Of a DNA stretch of 64,000 nt, positions 55,391 through 64,000 are shown in pieces. Location: positions 1 to 64,000 of the forward strand of contig CAVTOA010000002.1 of NCBI GenBank assembly GCA_963736285.1. Direction: 5' to 3'. Origin of the DNA: CAVTOA01 sp963736285 (lineage in GTDB: Bacteria; Actinomycetota; Actinomycetes; Mycobacteriales; QHCE01). Each line of letters opens with the position of its first letter. Position 1 is the first letter of the stretch. The translations under genes and the position numbers were made by a program. The notes under the pieces are model-generated. The model made no database searches and was not told the origin of the DNA. It saw only the letters and a list, made by a program, of their open reading frames with translations.

Positions 55391-55918
55391 CTAGGACTGT
55401 GGACCCGGTGGAGTGGTGAGTACCAGCTCCACCCCGATGTGCCGATCCAGCCGGATGCGGAGCAGTCGTTCCAGCGAATAGCCAAACTGCGACACCCGGT
55501 GCCGAAGCCCGTATTTTGCCCGCAATGCCTCCATGAGCACGGGTGATTCTTCGACGCTCATAAGCCGACAGTGGACCATAAGTGGCTCAGCCGACAGATT
55601 TCCGTCAGTGTCACATGCACCCAGCCAACCGATGGGATTGCGTCGTATTCGGAGCGCGGTAGTGGATTTGTCGCCCACAAATCCGAGCAGCCGGCCGTTG
55701 TAAGGCGCGATTCGCATAATCGTGGGCACGGCGACACCGCTATCCCGATACGTCATCAGACTGGCCTGTGGTGCTATAGCCAATTGTCCGTAGTGGAACG
55801 CAAGCTGTTTTGCTGGGTCCGTCTCGTCGGCTGTTCGCGCTTGCTTCGAAGACCGTGTGGCGGCGTTTGGCTCCGCCGATGATTCGCTGCGCGACGTGAA
55901 TGAGCGCTGATATGACAC
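55391..55918 (-). CDS. PPOX-class (F420- or flavin-dependent) protein
   Basis: 175 residues. After a Ser/Thr-rich leader: GQLAIAPQASLMTYRDSGVA, VPTIMRIAPYNGRLLGFVGD, TTALRIRRNPIGWLGACDTD and EALRAKYGLRHRV. The order of the Thr-Tyr-Arg strand, Gly-Val-Ala-Val-Pro turn, lysine/arginine-binding strand and Asn-Pro helix is that of PPOX-class split-barrel enzymes. Cofactor not certain. The start is uncertain because the leader looks poorly conserved. Lies between lipA and lipB. Confidence 0.7.
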   Translation of the reverse strand: MSYQRSFTSRSESSAEPNAATRSSKQARTADETDPAKQLAFHYGQLAIAPQASLMTYRDSGVAVPTIMRIAPYNGRLLGFVGDKSTTALRIRRNPIGWLGACDTDGNLSAEPLMVHCRLMSVEESPVLMEALRAKYGLRHRVSQFGYSLERLLRIRLDRHIGVELVLTTPPGPQS

Positions 55919-55955
55919 CGGCGGTCCTTTCTCGCAAGAGTGAAAAAGTATTTAC

Positions 55956-56642
55956 CTAGGTCGGAAAAAGCATTGTGAGCCGTGGTTCAACCAGATTTAT
56001 TACTTCCGCTACGCCGACATGCCTACCCAGCTCGGCGCTCAGGGAAGTCACCCCCGCATCAGTTATGCCGCAAGGGACGATCTGTTCAAACGCGCTTAAA
56101 TCAGGATCGCAATTTAGTGCAAAGCCGTGCAGCGAAATGCGATAACTAACCCGTACTCCAATTGCGGCAATCTTACGGTCTGGCCCGTTGCTGTCGGCCG
56201 GGATCCATACCCCGGTCCGGTCCGAGACTTGTTGGGTGCGGACGCCCAGTTGGGCGCACACATCGATGAGCATGCTCTCCATCCGACGTATGTAGGCAAC
56301 GACGTCTAGTGGTCTCGGTAGTTCGATGATGGGATACCCCACTAGCTGTTGCGGGCCGTGCCAGGTAATGAGTCCACCGCGATTGACCTCCACTACCGGG
56401 GTGCCGTCCGTGGGCCGATCCTCTGGTTTGGTTCTTTTGCCCGCCGTATAAACGCTGGGATGCTCGAGGAGTAGCACTGTGTCGCCCCGAGTACCGGCTC
56501 GCCGTTCCGCGTGTAGCCGCTGTTGCCATTTCCATGCCTGCTGATACTCAACCAAGCCAGCGCGAATGACCTCAAGGGAGCCATGCGGTGAAATAGCGTA
56601 GGTGTTGAGTAAGCGTTCTTCAGAAAGGCCGTGCCGTCGCAA
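55956..56642 (-). CDS. lipB: Octanoyltransferase
   Basis: 228 residues. VLLLEHPSVYTAGKRTKPED, NRGGLITWHGPQQLVGYPII, DRKIAAIGVRVSYRISLHGF (catalytic Lys) and FEQIVPCGITDAGVTSL (catalytic Cys). It moves octanoate from acyl carrier protein to lipoyl domains, before LipA acts. Together with sucB and lpd this region holds most of lipoate metabolism. The N-terminus may begin a few codons later. Confidence 0.95.
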   Translation of the reverse strand: MRRHGLSEERLLNTYAISPHGSLEVIRAGLVEYQQAWKWQQRLHAERRAGTRGDTVLLLEHPSVYTAGKRTKPEDRPTDGTPVVEVNRGGLITWHGPQQLVGYPIIELPRPLDVVAYIRRMESMLIDVCAQLGVRTQQVSDRTGVWIPADSNGPDRKIAAIGVRVSYRISLHGFALNCDPDLSAFEQIVPCGITDAGVTSLSAELGRHVGVAEVINLVEPRLTMLFPT

Positions 56643-56692
56643 AAGAGAGAGCTAGTCACGCACCGACTCTACGTCGCCCGGTTCAGCTCTTT

Positions 56693-56714
56693 GAACCTGC
56701 GGCGCCGCAGGTTC
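56693..56714. repeat. Perfect 22-bp palindrome
   Basis: GAACCTGCGGC and GCCGCAGGTTC are joined without a loop. It overlaps the stop codon of a 47-residue ORF on the minus strand. Could act as a terminator core or as a dimer-binding site. Confidence 0.7.
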
Positions 56715-56856
56715 ATTCACCGCGTCCCCAGCTTGCACGGCAAGTGGTCGACGAGTTATATGGAGTTGCCGCTAACGTCCACTCCGTATCGATCGAGACC
56801 GGCTGAGGGACAGGCTCAGAAGCCGGGGCGACCAGCCGGGTCAACCACTTGGTCAC
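56713..56856 (-). CDS. Small hypothetical protein (47 aa)
   Basis: GTG 56856 is preceded by GCAGGAG at nine bases. The frame reads MTKWLTRLVAPASEPVPQP and continues to TGA inside the palindrome at 56693. A longer in-frame extension to 57183 lacks a start signal and reads into the insertion sequence. Unknown family; a peptide gene is possible. Confidence 0.4.
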   Translation of the reverse strand: MTKWLTRLVAPASEPVPQPVSIDTEWTLAATPYNSSTTCRASWGRGE

Positions 56857-57149
56857 GGTGCCAACTCCTGCGGGGGCGTGTCCTTTACGCGTTCCATCGA
56901 TAGATGGAGCTGCAGAACTGGTGTGGGCTTTGCCCCCAAGGGATGCAGCGTTGTTCATATTCGGTATCCGCGGGGTTACTCGTAAACGGCAACGCCTACC
57001 GAGGGGAACCTCATGAGCTCGTTGCGCGGCGGGAATGGCGGACACATTGCTGCGAATCTCGGTGGGCATCGAAGATGCCAATGATTTGTGCACGGATTTG
57101 TCCTTCGGTCTGGAGCGAGCACCCGCTGCGGTGGGGAGCGACCGGATGA
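56857..57149. other. Spacer before the insertion sequence
   Basis: No gene supported by start signals or by recognisable protein on either strand. Confidence 0.3.
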
Positions 57150-57207
57150 TCCCGGCGCAAGCCCGCCTTTCAGGGCGGGGCAAGCCGGAACGGTCTGTAG
57201 AGCGAAG

Positions 57208-57312
57208 CTATAGCGGACGGCGCTGTTGCTCGATGTATTGCTTCACTACCGTCAGCGGTGTGCCTCCACACGATGCCGCGAAGTAGGACGGTGACCAAAA
57301 GTGGGAAAGCGG
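57208..57312 (-). pseudogene. tnpA: TnpA (Y1 transposase) C-terminal remnant
   Basis: LSHFWSPSYFAASCGGTPLT and VVKQYIEQQRRPL-stop are the end of IS200/IS605 HUH transposases, including the Ser-Pro-Ser-Tyr-Phe motif. The catalytic Tyr and His pair are missing. Junction with the tnpB fragment at about 57300. Confidence 0.8.
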
Positions 57313-58176
57313 GATAACAAGCAGTCGATCCGGCTTGGCTGCAACGGGTTCTCCCTGCGGGACAACGGCGCGGTGTACCTTGCCAAGGTCGGCGACCTCA
57401 AGGTCAGGTGGTCGCGTCCGCTTCCGGCCGCGCCGACCAGCCTCACGGTCACCAAGGACGCCTCGGACAGGTACTGGGCCAGCTTCGTCGTGGAGACCGA
57501 TCCGGACTTCCTCCTCGAGCTAGACACCGAAACCGGCATCGATCTCGGTCTCACGCACTTCGTGGTGCTGGCCGACGGCCGGAAGATCGACGCCCCGAAG
57601 TTCTTGCGCTGCGCCGAGAAGAAGCTGAAGAAGGCGCAGAAGGCCCTCAGCTGCAAGGCCAAGGGATCGAAGAACAGGGCCAAGGCCTGCAAGACCGTAG
57701 CCGGGCGGCACGCCCGTGTGGCCGACCGCCGACGGGACTGGCACCACAAGGAATCCACGAAGATCATCCGCGATAGTCAAGCGGTGTATGTGGAGAACCT
57801 CGCGGTAATCGGCCTTGGAGGCACCCGTCTCGCCAAGTCCGTGCACGACGCCCGATGGTCTGCGTTTGTCAATATGCTGGAGTACAAAGCCGCCAAGGGC
57901 GGCCGGTACTTCGGCAGGATCGGGCGCTTCGAGCCGACCTTTCAGGTCTGCTCGGCCTGCGGCGTCAAGGACGGCCCCAAGCCCCTGTCGGTCTGTAAGT
58001 GGACCTGCCAGGAGGGCGGGACCGTCCACGATCGCGACATCAACGCCGTGAAGAACATCCTGGCCGCTGGACGGGCGGACAGGCTAAATGCCTGTGGAGC
58101 GCAGGTAGACGGGCATCCGTGCCCGCGCAGCGCCGTGAAGCAGGAAGCCACCGAGACGGTCAGCCGACCGTGGTAG
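57301..58176 (+). pseudogene. tnpB: TnpB (RNA-guided nuclease family), N-terminally truncated
   Basis: 291 residues, about 100-150 short at the front. RuvC residues are present: TETGIDLGLTHFVVLADG (Asp), AVYVENLAVIGLGG (Glu) and TVHDRDINAVKNILAAG (Asp). The zinc finger is damaged: CSACGVKDGPKPL is intact, but the second pair reads WTCQEGGT, so one Cys is Gly. The apparent GTG start is only the deletion junction. Activity is unlikely. The right end beyond the stop would normally encode the guide RNA. Confidence 0.8.
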
Positions 58177-58348
58177 GAATCCCCGTCCTTTACGGCAGGG
58201 AGTACGTCAGTTGTCTCCGCTTGTGCGAACGTGAGCAAGCGGCCACGTGGCAGGCCGCTGGTATCGCGTAGCCAGGGTGCATCGTCAGCTGCGTTTTGTC
58301 ACGCTGAATGAGCGCGGCTATGGATAGTCGCACGCCTCGACGACGGCT

Positions 58349-60250
58349 GTGGATAACCACCGCGCGATGGGGGCGAAACTCTTACAGTTCTGCGCTGTGA
58401 GAGCTAATTCTGGTCAGTCTGTGTGGCGGGCCCATCAGGGCGGGTGGCATCCTGACTCCCGCATGCCGGGCGCCGCCACTACATCGGCCGACGCGTCGCC
58501 TCACCAAGGAGCCACCGCATCGGCCGCATCCGATCACGTGCATGCGGCCGAACCCTGTGGACTTCCGACTCAGGCAGAAGCGGGTTGGCGGATGCCTGGC
58601 TATTCTTTGCAGCGCTTTCTTGGCGCAGGCGATGGGGGAGAGGTATGGCTTGCGGAAAGCGAGGCAACTGGTGAACGGGTGGCTCTCAAAAGAGTCCCGC
58701 TCAGTGCATCCGCGCAAGACCGCAGAAGGCTTCGCCGGGAAGCCACCTTCCTCTCCACGTTCTCCCATCCTCATGTGATAGCGCTGCATTCTGTCTTGGG
58801 CGTACCAGATGGTTTAGTGCTGGTGCTGCAGTACGCGGCCGGGGGCAGTCTGAGCACGTTACTTACAGAACGACACCATCTGCATCCCAGCGAAGTGGTG
58901 TCGGTAATCGAGGCGGTTGCTTCCGCATTGACTGTGGCGCATCGTGCGGGGCTGCTCCACGGAGATGTCTCACCTGGCAACGTTCTCTTTGACGCTACGG
59001 GAAAACCACTTCTCGCTGACCTTGGCACCGCTCGGCTTGTCGGTGAGCCGTGCCCGGATATTCGTGGCACAGACGCGTACCTTGCCCCAGAGGTGTGTGC
59101 CGGAGCTCTTCCCACCTCAGCCGCGGATGTATACGCCTTGGCTGCTGTCGCCGCGCATTGTTTAACTGGTCGGCCACTACGCGCGCAAGCTCAAGGGCAA
59201 AAAACCCGAGCCGCTGGATCAGCGGAGGCTTCTCGTACATGGGCATCGCACGCTCACGAGATGGATGTGCCCCGCCCACTCATTCGCGCTGTTTCTTCGG
59301 GGTTGGCGACAACAGCCCAAGACCGACCTTCGGCGCAGCAACTGGCTGCCGCGATGCTCGTTGCGTGCCCGGCGCGCGTTGTGTCGCTCCATGGTGGGTT
59401 CGACGAGCCAGTGCTTCGAGATGGCATGGCCAAAGAGACATGCGCGATGCGCCGAACGGGCGGCGTCATGACACCTTACGGCTCCATTACTCGTCGGATC
59501 CCGCGGGTATCTGAGTTACCGCCGGTCTCAGCGCAGAGTCACCATCCGTCGTCGCCTAGGTCCGGATTTGTTGCACGGTGCACGAAGATATTCTCGCGTA
59601 TCTGGAATGCGGCGCGATCAATGTCCAATGTGGCGCACGTGCGGCGTGCGGCGTACGTGCTTGTCATTCTGGTGATCAGTGCGGCGGCGGGGATAGTAGG
59701 GGTCACCTGGTTTAGCGAGTCCGGCGCTCCATCGCCGTCATCTTCTTCGTCCGTGTTGGCTTCAAGGAACGCTGCCAATCCAACCAGTTCGAGGAGCTGG
59801 GAAGAAACACTGTCCCGTTTGGACGAATATCGAATGCGGGCATTTGCTAAGACTGACGCGGCATTGTTGTCGAAGGTGTACCTGCCAAACAGCGAGCCGC
59901 TACGTCTCGATTCCGAGAAGATCCGTTCCCTTCGAAGCGCCCATGTGTATGCGATTGATGTTCGCCATCGGATACACGTCACCCGCATACGTGAGACCAG
60001 CGCCGAGAAGGCCCTGTTGGAAGTCAAAGAAGATATGTGGCCTTACGCGATTGTGCCCGCTGCTTCCAGCAAAGCCAGTGCTCAGCAGCGCGAGGCCGGA
60101 ATGTCCGAGGTCCCCAGTCATGCCGCGCCCGCACGAACCGGCATACCGATGACCATGACACTCGAGTCCTTGGGAGGTGGCAATAACGATGGTGCAATGG
60201 AGAGCTCATCCGGCTCTGTGTGGCGGATCGCAGCGATCCGGGCTGGGTGA
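58349..60250 (+). CDS. Membrane Ser/Thr protein kinase
   Basis: Up to 633 residues; true start uncertain (GTG 58349, GTG 58397 or ATG 58463). Kinase domain from about residue 80: YSLQRFLGAGDGGEVWLA (P-loop), ERVALKRVPLSA (Lys), LLHGDVSPGNVLFDATG (His-Gly-Asp in place of His-Arg-Asp), LLADLGTARLVGE (Asp-Leu-Gly in place of Asp-Phe-Gly), GTDAYLAPEVCAGA. One membrane helix (YVLVILVISAAAGIVGVTWF near 445) and an outer domain rich in charged helices. The variant loops are common in actinobacterial kinases outside the PknB group, so activity is still likely. Confidence 0.8.
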   Translation: MDNHRAMGAKLLQFCAVRANSGQSVWRAHQGGWHPDSRMPGAATTSADASPHQGATASAASDHVHAAEPCGLPTQAEAGWRMPGYSLQRFLGAGDGGEVWLAESEATGERVALKRVPLSASAQDRRRLRREATFLSTFSHPHVIALHSVLGVPDGLVLVLQYAAGGSLSTLLTERHHLHPSEVVSVIEAVASALTVAHRAGLLHGDVSPGNVLFDATGKPLLADLGTARLVGEPCPDIRGTDAYLAPEVCAGALPTSAADVYALAAVAAHCLTGRPLRAQAQGQKTRAAGSAEASRTWASHAHEMDVPRPLIRAVSSGLATTAQDRPSAQQLAAAMLVACPARVVSLHGGFDEPVLRDGMAKETCAMRRTGGVMTPYGSITRRIPRVSELPPVSAQSHHPSSPRSGFVARCTKIFSRIWNAARSMSNVAHVRRAAYVLVILVISAAAGIVGVTWFSESGAPSPSSSSSVLASRNAANPTSSRSWEETLSRLDEYRMRAFAKTDAALLSKVYLPNSEPLRLDSEKIRSLRSAHVYAIDVRHRIHVTRIRETSAEKALLEVKEDMWPYAIVPAASSKASAQQREAGMSEVPSHAAPARTGIPMTMTLESLGGGNNDGAMESSSGSVWRIAAIRAG

Positions 60251-60383
60251 GATGCGTATCGACCGAGACGGGTCCAGCGGCGAACACACCAGTGGTCAAC
60301 GCTTTAGCGTCGAACAGACCAACAGACCAACACGTGCATCACTCCAACGTTGACCACACCCACGTTGGCACAAGCAAACCAAA

Positions 60384-60420
60384 CGGGGTGGTACCAGCAA
60401 CTACTACTGGTACCACCCCG
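60384..60420. terminator. Hairpin between kinase and sucB
   Basis: CGGGGTGGTACCAG (60384-60397) and CTGGTACCACCCCG (60407-60420): perfect 14-bp stem, nine-base loop, between convergent genes. Confidence 0.8.
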
Positions 60421-60471
60421 CGGGATGTTCTTAGGAGCTACCTATGTGGGCCGTCGGCTCAAGGTGAGCGC

Positions 60472-62266
60472 CTATGAGCTCAACCCCAAGTCGGCTTCGA
60501 ACGCTCCAGACTCAAGCCTTTCCTTGACACTCACCAGGTAGCGTGCGGCGTCCGCACCGTCGACGATCCGGTGGTCATATGTCAGCGACAGATAGACCAT
60601 TGAGCGAGGCACAATCACTTCGCCCAGGTTCGGGTCTTCGATCACAACCGCCCGCTTTACCACGGCACCTGTGCCGAGAATCGCTGACTGCGGCTGGTTG
60701 ATGATCGGGGTATCGAACAATGCTCCCCTGCTACCGGTATTAGTCAGTGTAAATGTGCCACCGGACAACTCGTCTGGCGACAACTTGTTGTCACGGGTGC
60801 GTTCTGCTAGCTCAGCGATCTTGCGCGCCATGCCGCCGAGATTGAGATCGCCTGCGCCTCGCACCACCGGGACGATCAATCCACGCTCAGTGTCAACGGC
60901 AATGCCGAGATCCTCCGCATCGTGGTAGGTGAGCGTTCCCGCGTCCAGATCCACAGTGGAATTCAGTTTGGGGTGCTCCCGGAGAGCTTCCACCGCGGCC
61001 ATGGCGAAGAACGGGAAGTACGAGAGCTTGACGCCGTGCCGCGCCAAGAAGTCAGCTTTCGTTTTTTCTCTAAGCTGCGCGATCCGGGTGACATCAACCT
61101 CAACCACGCTCGTCAACTGAGCCGAGACCTGTAGCGACTCGACCATTCGACGAGCAATGACGGTCCGCAGCCTGGTGAGCTTTTCGGTTGTGCCCCGAAG
61201 CGGAGAGGGCACGGGTGCGCGTCGGACCACCGGAGCAGTTCCAGCTGCGGTCTTGAGGCGGGCCGCCGCATCGAGAATGTCCTGCTTGCGGATACGTCCG
61301 CCAACCCCGGTGCCCCGCACGTTTGCGACATCAACGCCGTGCTCGGAGGCGAGCTTCCGCACTAACGGGGTCAGATACGCCGGACCGCCACCATTGCTCG
61401 CAACAGAGCGGCCCACGGGTTTGTCCGCTGTGGATGGAGCACCCGGAGCCGTGGCCGGGGCAGGGGAGGCTGCCGGGGGAGCGACCGACTGCATGGAGGA
61501 TGCGGCCGACGCTTGCTGCCTTTCCCGCGCTGGTGCCGGCTGAGCGTTCTGAGTGGACGCCGGAGCCGCGGGCGGGGCAGCGGGCGTTGGTTCCGTCGTT
61601 GCCGAGGCGCCCGCTGCGCTGCCGATCATGGCCAACTGACCGCCCACCTCGACGGTCTCGTCCTCTCCTGCTGTGATCTCGAGCAGGGTGCCGGCAACGG
61701 GCGAGGGGATCTCGGTGTCGACTTTGTCGGTCGACACCTCGAGTAGCGGCTCATCCACAGCAACGGGGTCGCCGACCTGCTTGAGCCAACGGGTCACCGT
61801 TCCTTCGGTCACAGATTCGCCTAGGGCTGGCATCGTGATCGGGGTGCCGTCGTTGCCGGCACTCGCCGACCCGCCCGAGGTAGAAGGCGCTGCCGTGCTC
61901 GATGAGCGACTCCTGCGACGGAGCGGGTGCGTCAGTGGTTGGGGCAGGGGCTGCGCTCGGCACATTGCCTGGCGTGCTCGCCGAGGCGGTAGCCGAGTCA
62001 GGAGCGGGGCTAGAACCAGTGTCATCACCGCCATCGCCGATCACAGCCAGCTCACCGCCCACCTCGACGGTGTCGTCTTCGTTTGCAGTGATTTTGGTGA
62101 GCGTGCCCGCGGCTGGCGAGGGGATTTCGGTGTCGACTTTGTCGGTCGACACCTCGAGCAGCGGCTCATCGACCTCTACTCGATCACCCTCCTGCTTGAG
62201 CCAACGGGTCACGGTTCCTTCGGTGACACTCTCACCGAGCTGGGGCATGGTGACCGAAACCGACAT
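60472..62266 (-). pseudogene. sucB: Dihydrolipoyllysine succinyltransferase (E2), one frameshift
   Basis: Start ATG 62266 (MSVSVTMPQLGESVTEGT). Lipoyl domain 1 with lipoyl Lys in STDKVDTEIPSPAAGT, then an Ala/Pro linker. The frame changes near 61895; lipoyl domain 2 (TPITMPALGESVTEGTVTRW, STDKVDTEIPSPVAG), the E3-binding domain (LTPLVRKLASEHGVDVANVR) and the catalytic domain ending SLTYDHRIVDGADAARYL (His and Asp-Gly) follow in the second frame. Core enzyme of 2-oxoglutarate dehydrogenase, so a real break is unlikely to be tolerated; sequence error in the low-complexity linker is a strong alternative. Confidence 0.85.
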
Positions 62267-62331
62267 CGCTTCTGCGACTCCTTTACCTGCCGCCACGAGG
62301 GCGGTCGAGTGATTAATTGACGAGCCTAAAC

Positions 62332-62389
62332 GTTCGTTCTCTCCCCGACGCGAATAGGGGCCGCGAATAGGGCAGGGGAGAGAACGAAC
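62332..62389. terminator. Inverted repeat between lpd and sucB
   Basis: GTTCGTTCTCTCCCC (62332-62346) and GGGGAGAGAACGAAC (62375-62389): perfect 15-bp stem, 28-base loop with a partial repeat of GCGAATAGGG. It lies 10 bases before the lpd stop reads out on the minus strand and may reduce read-through into sucB. Confidence 0.7.
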
Positions 62390-62398
62390 CAGTGGGTG

Positions 62399-63772
62399 TT
62401 ACCCGTGTACGTGTAGCGGTTTGCCCGCGAGCGCAAGGTGAGCTTCACCGAGCGCCTCCGTTTGAGTGGGATGCGCGTGGATGAGCTGTGCCACCTCGGC
62501 GGGGAATGCCTCCCAGTTGTAGATCAGTTGAGCTTCGCCAATGAGCTCACCCACTCGGCCGCCCACCATGTGGATGCCCAGCACCGGACCGTCTTTTTCC
62601 CGCACCAACTTGACCTGGCCGGCGGTTTTGAGAATGACGCTCTTTCCGTTGCCCGCGAGGTCGTAGGTGAGTTCTTCGATCTCGTGCCCGCGTTCTTTCG
62701 CCTGGGCACTTGTGAGACCCACAGACGCCACCTGTGGCTCGCTGTAGGTGACTCGTGGAACACCGGCGTAGTCGATGGGCGTGACTGGGAGGCCAGCGAG
62801 CCGCTCCGCCACCATGATGCCTTCGCCGAAGCCCACATGGGCGAGCTGCAGGGTGGGGATGAGGTCGCCCACGGCAGAAATGGTGGGCACGTTCGTCTGG
62901 CAGTACTCATCGACAAGCACATAGCCGCGCTCGGTCTTGACCCCTGCCTCTTCGTACCCCAAGCCGGCCGAGACTGGCCCGCGTCCGACAGCGACCAGCA
63001 GTAGTTCGGCCTCGAGCTGCGTGCCGTTCTCCAATGAAACCCGGACGCCGCTGTCGGTATTTTCCGCACCGGAGAAGCGCACCCCCGTGTGGAAGGCTAT
63101 GCCACGCTTACGGAAGGCGCGCTCCAACCGCTTGGACGATGCCTCGTCTTCCAGCGGAACCAAATGCGGCAATGCCTCCACGATGGTGACCTCGGCGCCG
63201 AATGATTTCCAGACACTGGCGAATTCGACCCCGATGACGCCACCGCCCAAAATGACCACTGAGCTGGGAACATGACCAAGGTGCAGCGCGTGGTCGCTGG
63301 TGATGATGCGCTTGCCGTCGATGTCGAGACCTGGCAACGACTTCGGAACCGAACCGGTGGCAAGCAGCACATGCTTGCCTTGGTAGCGCTCGCCGTTGAC
63401 CTCGACGGTGGTGGGAGAAACCAGCCGGCCTTCGCCCTCGACGTAGGCGATTTTGCGGCTCTTTACAAGCCCCTGCAGGCCTTTGTGCATTTTGGAGATG
63501 ACGCCGTCTTTGTAGGCATTGACGCCGCTCATGTCGATGCCGACCAGCTCGGTCTTCACCCCGAAGTCTTCTCCGTCTCGGGCGGAATCGGCTACCTCGC
63601 CCGCGTGCAGCAGCGCCTTGGTGGGGATGCAGCCGTTGTGCAAGCAGGTGCCACCAAGTTTGCCCTTCTCGATAAGTACCACCGACTGGCCAAGCTCGGC
63701 TGCGCGGAGGGCGCACGCGTAGCCGCCACTGCCGCCACCGAGGATCACGAGGTCGTAACTGGAGTCGGTCAC
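62399..63772 (-). CDS. lpd: Dihydrolipoyl dehydrogenase (E3)
   Basis: 457 residues, GTG start with AGGAGATACG. FAD site LVILGGGSGGYACALRAAEL, redox pair GGTCLHNGCIPTKALLHAG, NAD site VVILGGGVIGVEFASVWKSF and the final HAHPTQTEALGEAHLALAG with catalytic His and Glu. Reoxidises dihydrolipoyl groups of SucB. Upstream of sucB on the same strand, with an inverted repeat between. Confidence 0.95.
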   Translation of the reverse strand: MTDSSYDLVILGGGSGGYACALRAAELGQSVVLIEKGKLGGTCLHNGCIPTKALLHAGEVADSARDGEDFGVKTELVGIDMSGVNAYKDGVISKMHKGLQGLVKSRKIAYVEGEGRLVSPTTVEVNGERYQGKHVLLATGSVPKSLPGLDIDGKRIITSDHALHLGHVPSSVVILGGGVIGVEFASVWKSFGAEVTIVEALPHLVPLEDEASSKRLERAFRKRGIAFHTGVRFSGAENTDSGVRVSLENGTQLEAELLLVAVGRGPVSAGLGYEEAGVKTERGYVLVDEYCQTNVPTISAVGDLIPTLQLAHVGFGEGIMVAERLAGLPVTPIDYAGVPRVTYSEPQVASVGLTSAQAKERGHEIEELTYDLAGNGKSVILKTAGQVKLVREKDGPVLGIHMVGGRVGELIGEAQLIYNWEAFPAEVAQLIHAHPTQTEALGEAHLALAGKPLHVHG

Positions 63773-63866
63773 CGTATCTCCTGCTAATCGTTGCTAGTTG
63801 GTATAAGCCATCTTGGCACTTGACCGTCGCGAGCCGCCAACGACCTAGTGCCATGCCAGGCCCACG

Positions 63867-64000
63867 TCAACTGGCGTTGAAGGCGGCGGTGTCATCGGCC
63901 TCTTGACCAGCGCCGATCCCGCGCACAAGCTCAACCAGTGTTCTGGTGGGCATGCCGGTCGCACCTTTAGGTAGGTAGCCATACGCGTTTCCTGGATTAC
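63867..64000 (-). CDS. pepA: Leucyl aminopeptidase, C-terminal end only
   Basis: The last 44 residues: NPGNAYGYLPKGATGMPTRT, LVELVRGI and a short tail. The segment Tyr-Gly-Tyr-x-Pro-Lys-Gly-Ala-Thr-Gly is the conserved end of M17 leucyl aminopeptidases, where Lys and Arg help hold the substrate. The catalytic part lies outside the window. pepA beside lpd is common in actinobacteria. Confidence 0.75.
   Translation of the reverse strand, partial: NPGNAYGYLPKGATGMPTRTLVELVRGIGAGQEADDTAAFNAS

Larger units (their letters stand above)
57150..58211. mobile_element. IS200/IS605-family remnant with internal deletion
   Basis: The left end carries hairpin GCCCGCC-TTTCA-GGGCGGG (57161-57179) and the right end the related GAATCCCCGTCC/CGGCAGGG (58178-58200), both typical subterminal palindromes of this family. 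Between them only the last 34 codons of tnpA (minus) and the last 290 of tnpB (plus) remain, so the divergent 5' ends of both genes were deleted. The element cannot move without an outside TnpA. Confidence 0.8.

Overview
The window comes from a high-G+C actinobacterium. The right half carries a typical actinobacterial chromosomal set: glnA2, glnE and glnA1 in order, lipA and lipB next to sucB and lpd, an F420/PPOX-type enzyme, DUF4191, EI24, DUF397 and RDD proteins, a Ser/Thr kinase and a type A RNase P RNA. I cannot name the genus from sequence alone; a Glycomycetales-like lineage is only a guess.

Left part (1 to about 27.6 kb) is a tandem array of actinobacterial integrative and conjugative elements (AICEs, pSAM2 type). 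A 47-bp direct repeat that is the 3' half of a tRNA gene (anticodon reads TAC, so probably tRNA-Val) occurs at 8573-8619 and again at 26283-26329; the intact tRNA should lie left of the window. Element 1 (window edge to 8619) reads integrase, excisionase, RepSA-type initiator, FtsK/TraSA-like ATPase, an SCO3933-like protein and a GntR regulator, followed by accessory genes including a BrnT-like toxin with a helix-turn-helix partner. Element 2 (8573-26329, about 17.7 kb) has integrase, excisionase, a DUF3631 ATPase plus primase-polymerase replication pair, SSB, a GGDEF protein, an FtsK-like transfer ATPase, membrane proteins, a GntR regulator with a pair of operator-like palindromic sites, a PP2C-like phosphatase and an unrecognised cargo block (21960-26103). 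Right of the second repeat lie remnants of further integrases and an intact VapBC-like toxin-antitoxin pair.

The most striking general feature of the elements is damage. Most genes near the integrases and the transfer ATPases carry single-base frameshifts (the RepSA initiator changes frame about seven times), and several carry nonsense codons where a Gln or Arg codon is expected. Protein-level similarity on both sides of each break is still clear, so this is either very recent decay or local sequence error. A smaller number of similar single frameshifts occur in chromosomal genes that are normally kept intact (a class I glutamine amidotransferase, glnE, sucB), which makes read-level verification important before any of these genes is called a pseudogene.

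Right part (27.7-64 kb) is chromosomal: an SDR oxidoreductase, an endonuclease/exonuclease/phosphatase protein, proA, a Nif3-family protein with a zinc-ribbon protein and RNase H, rnpB, a histone-H1-like protein, panB, nadE, glnA2, a large flippase-like membrane protein, a glutamine amidotransferase, glnE, rpsD with a structured leader, EI24 and thioesterase genes, glnA1, an RDD protein, DUF4191, lipA, a PPOX-family gene, lipB, a deleted IS200/IS605 element, a membrane Ser/Thr kinase, sucB, lpd and the end of pepA. The lipoate genes sit beside the lipoyl-dependent 2-oxoglutarate dehydrogenase genes, and the glutamine synthetase adenylyltransferase sits between two glutamine synthetases.

Best candidates for something undescribed: the cargo block of element 2, with a 511-residue protein of no recognisable family and a broken protein built from about 46-residue helical repeats each opening with Leu-Glu-Pro; the large nested inverted repeats at 8241-8399 and 17200-17297, which look like replication or transfer sites; and a 47-residue ORF with a good ribosome binding site that ends inside a perfect 22-bp palindrome.
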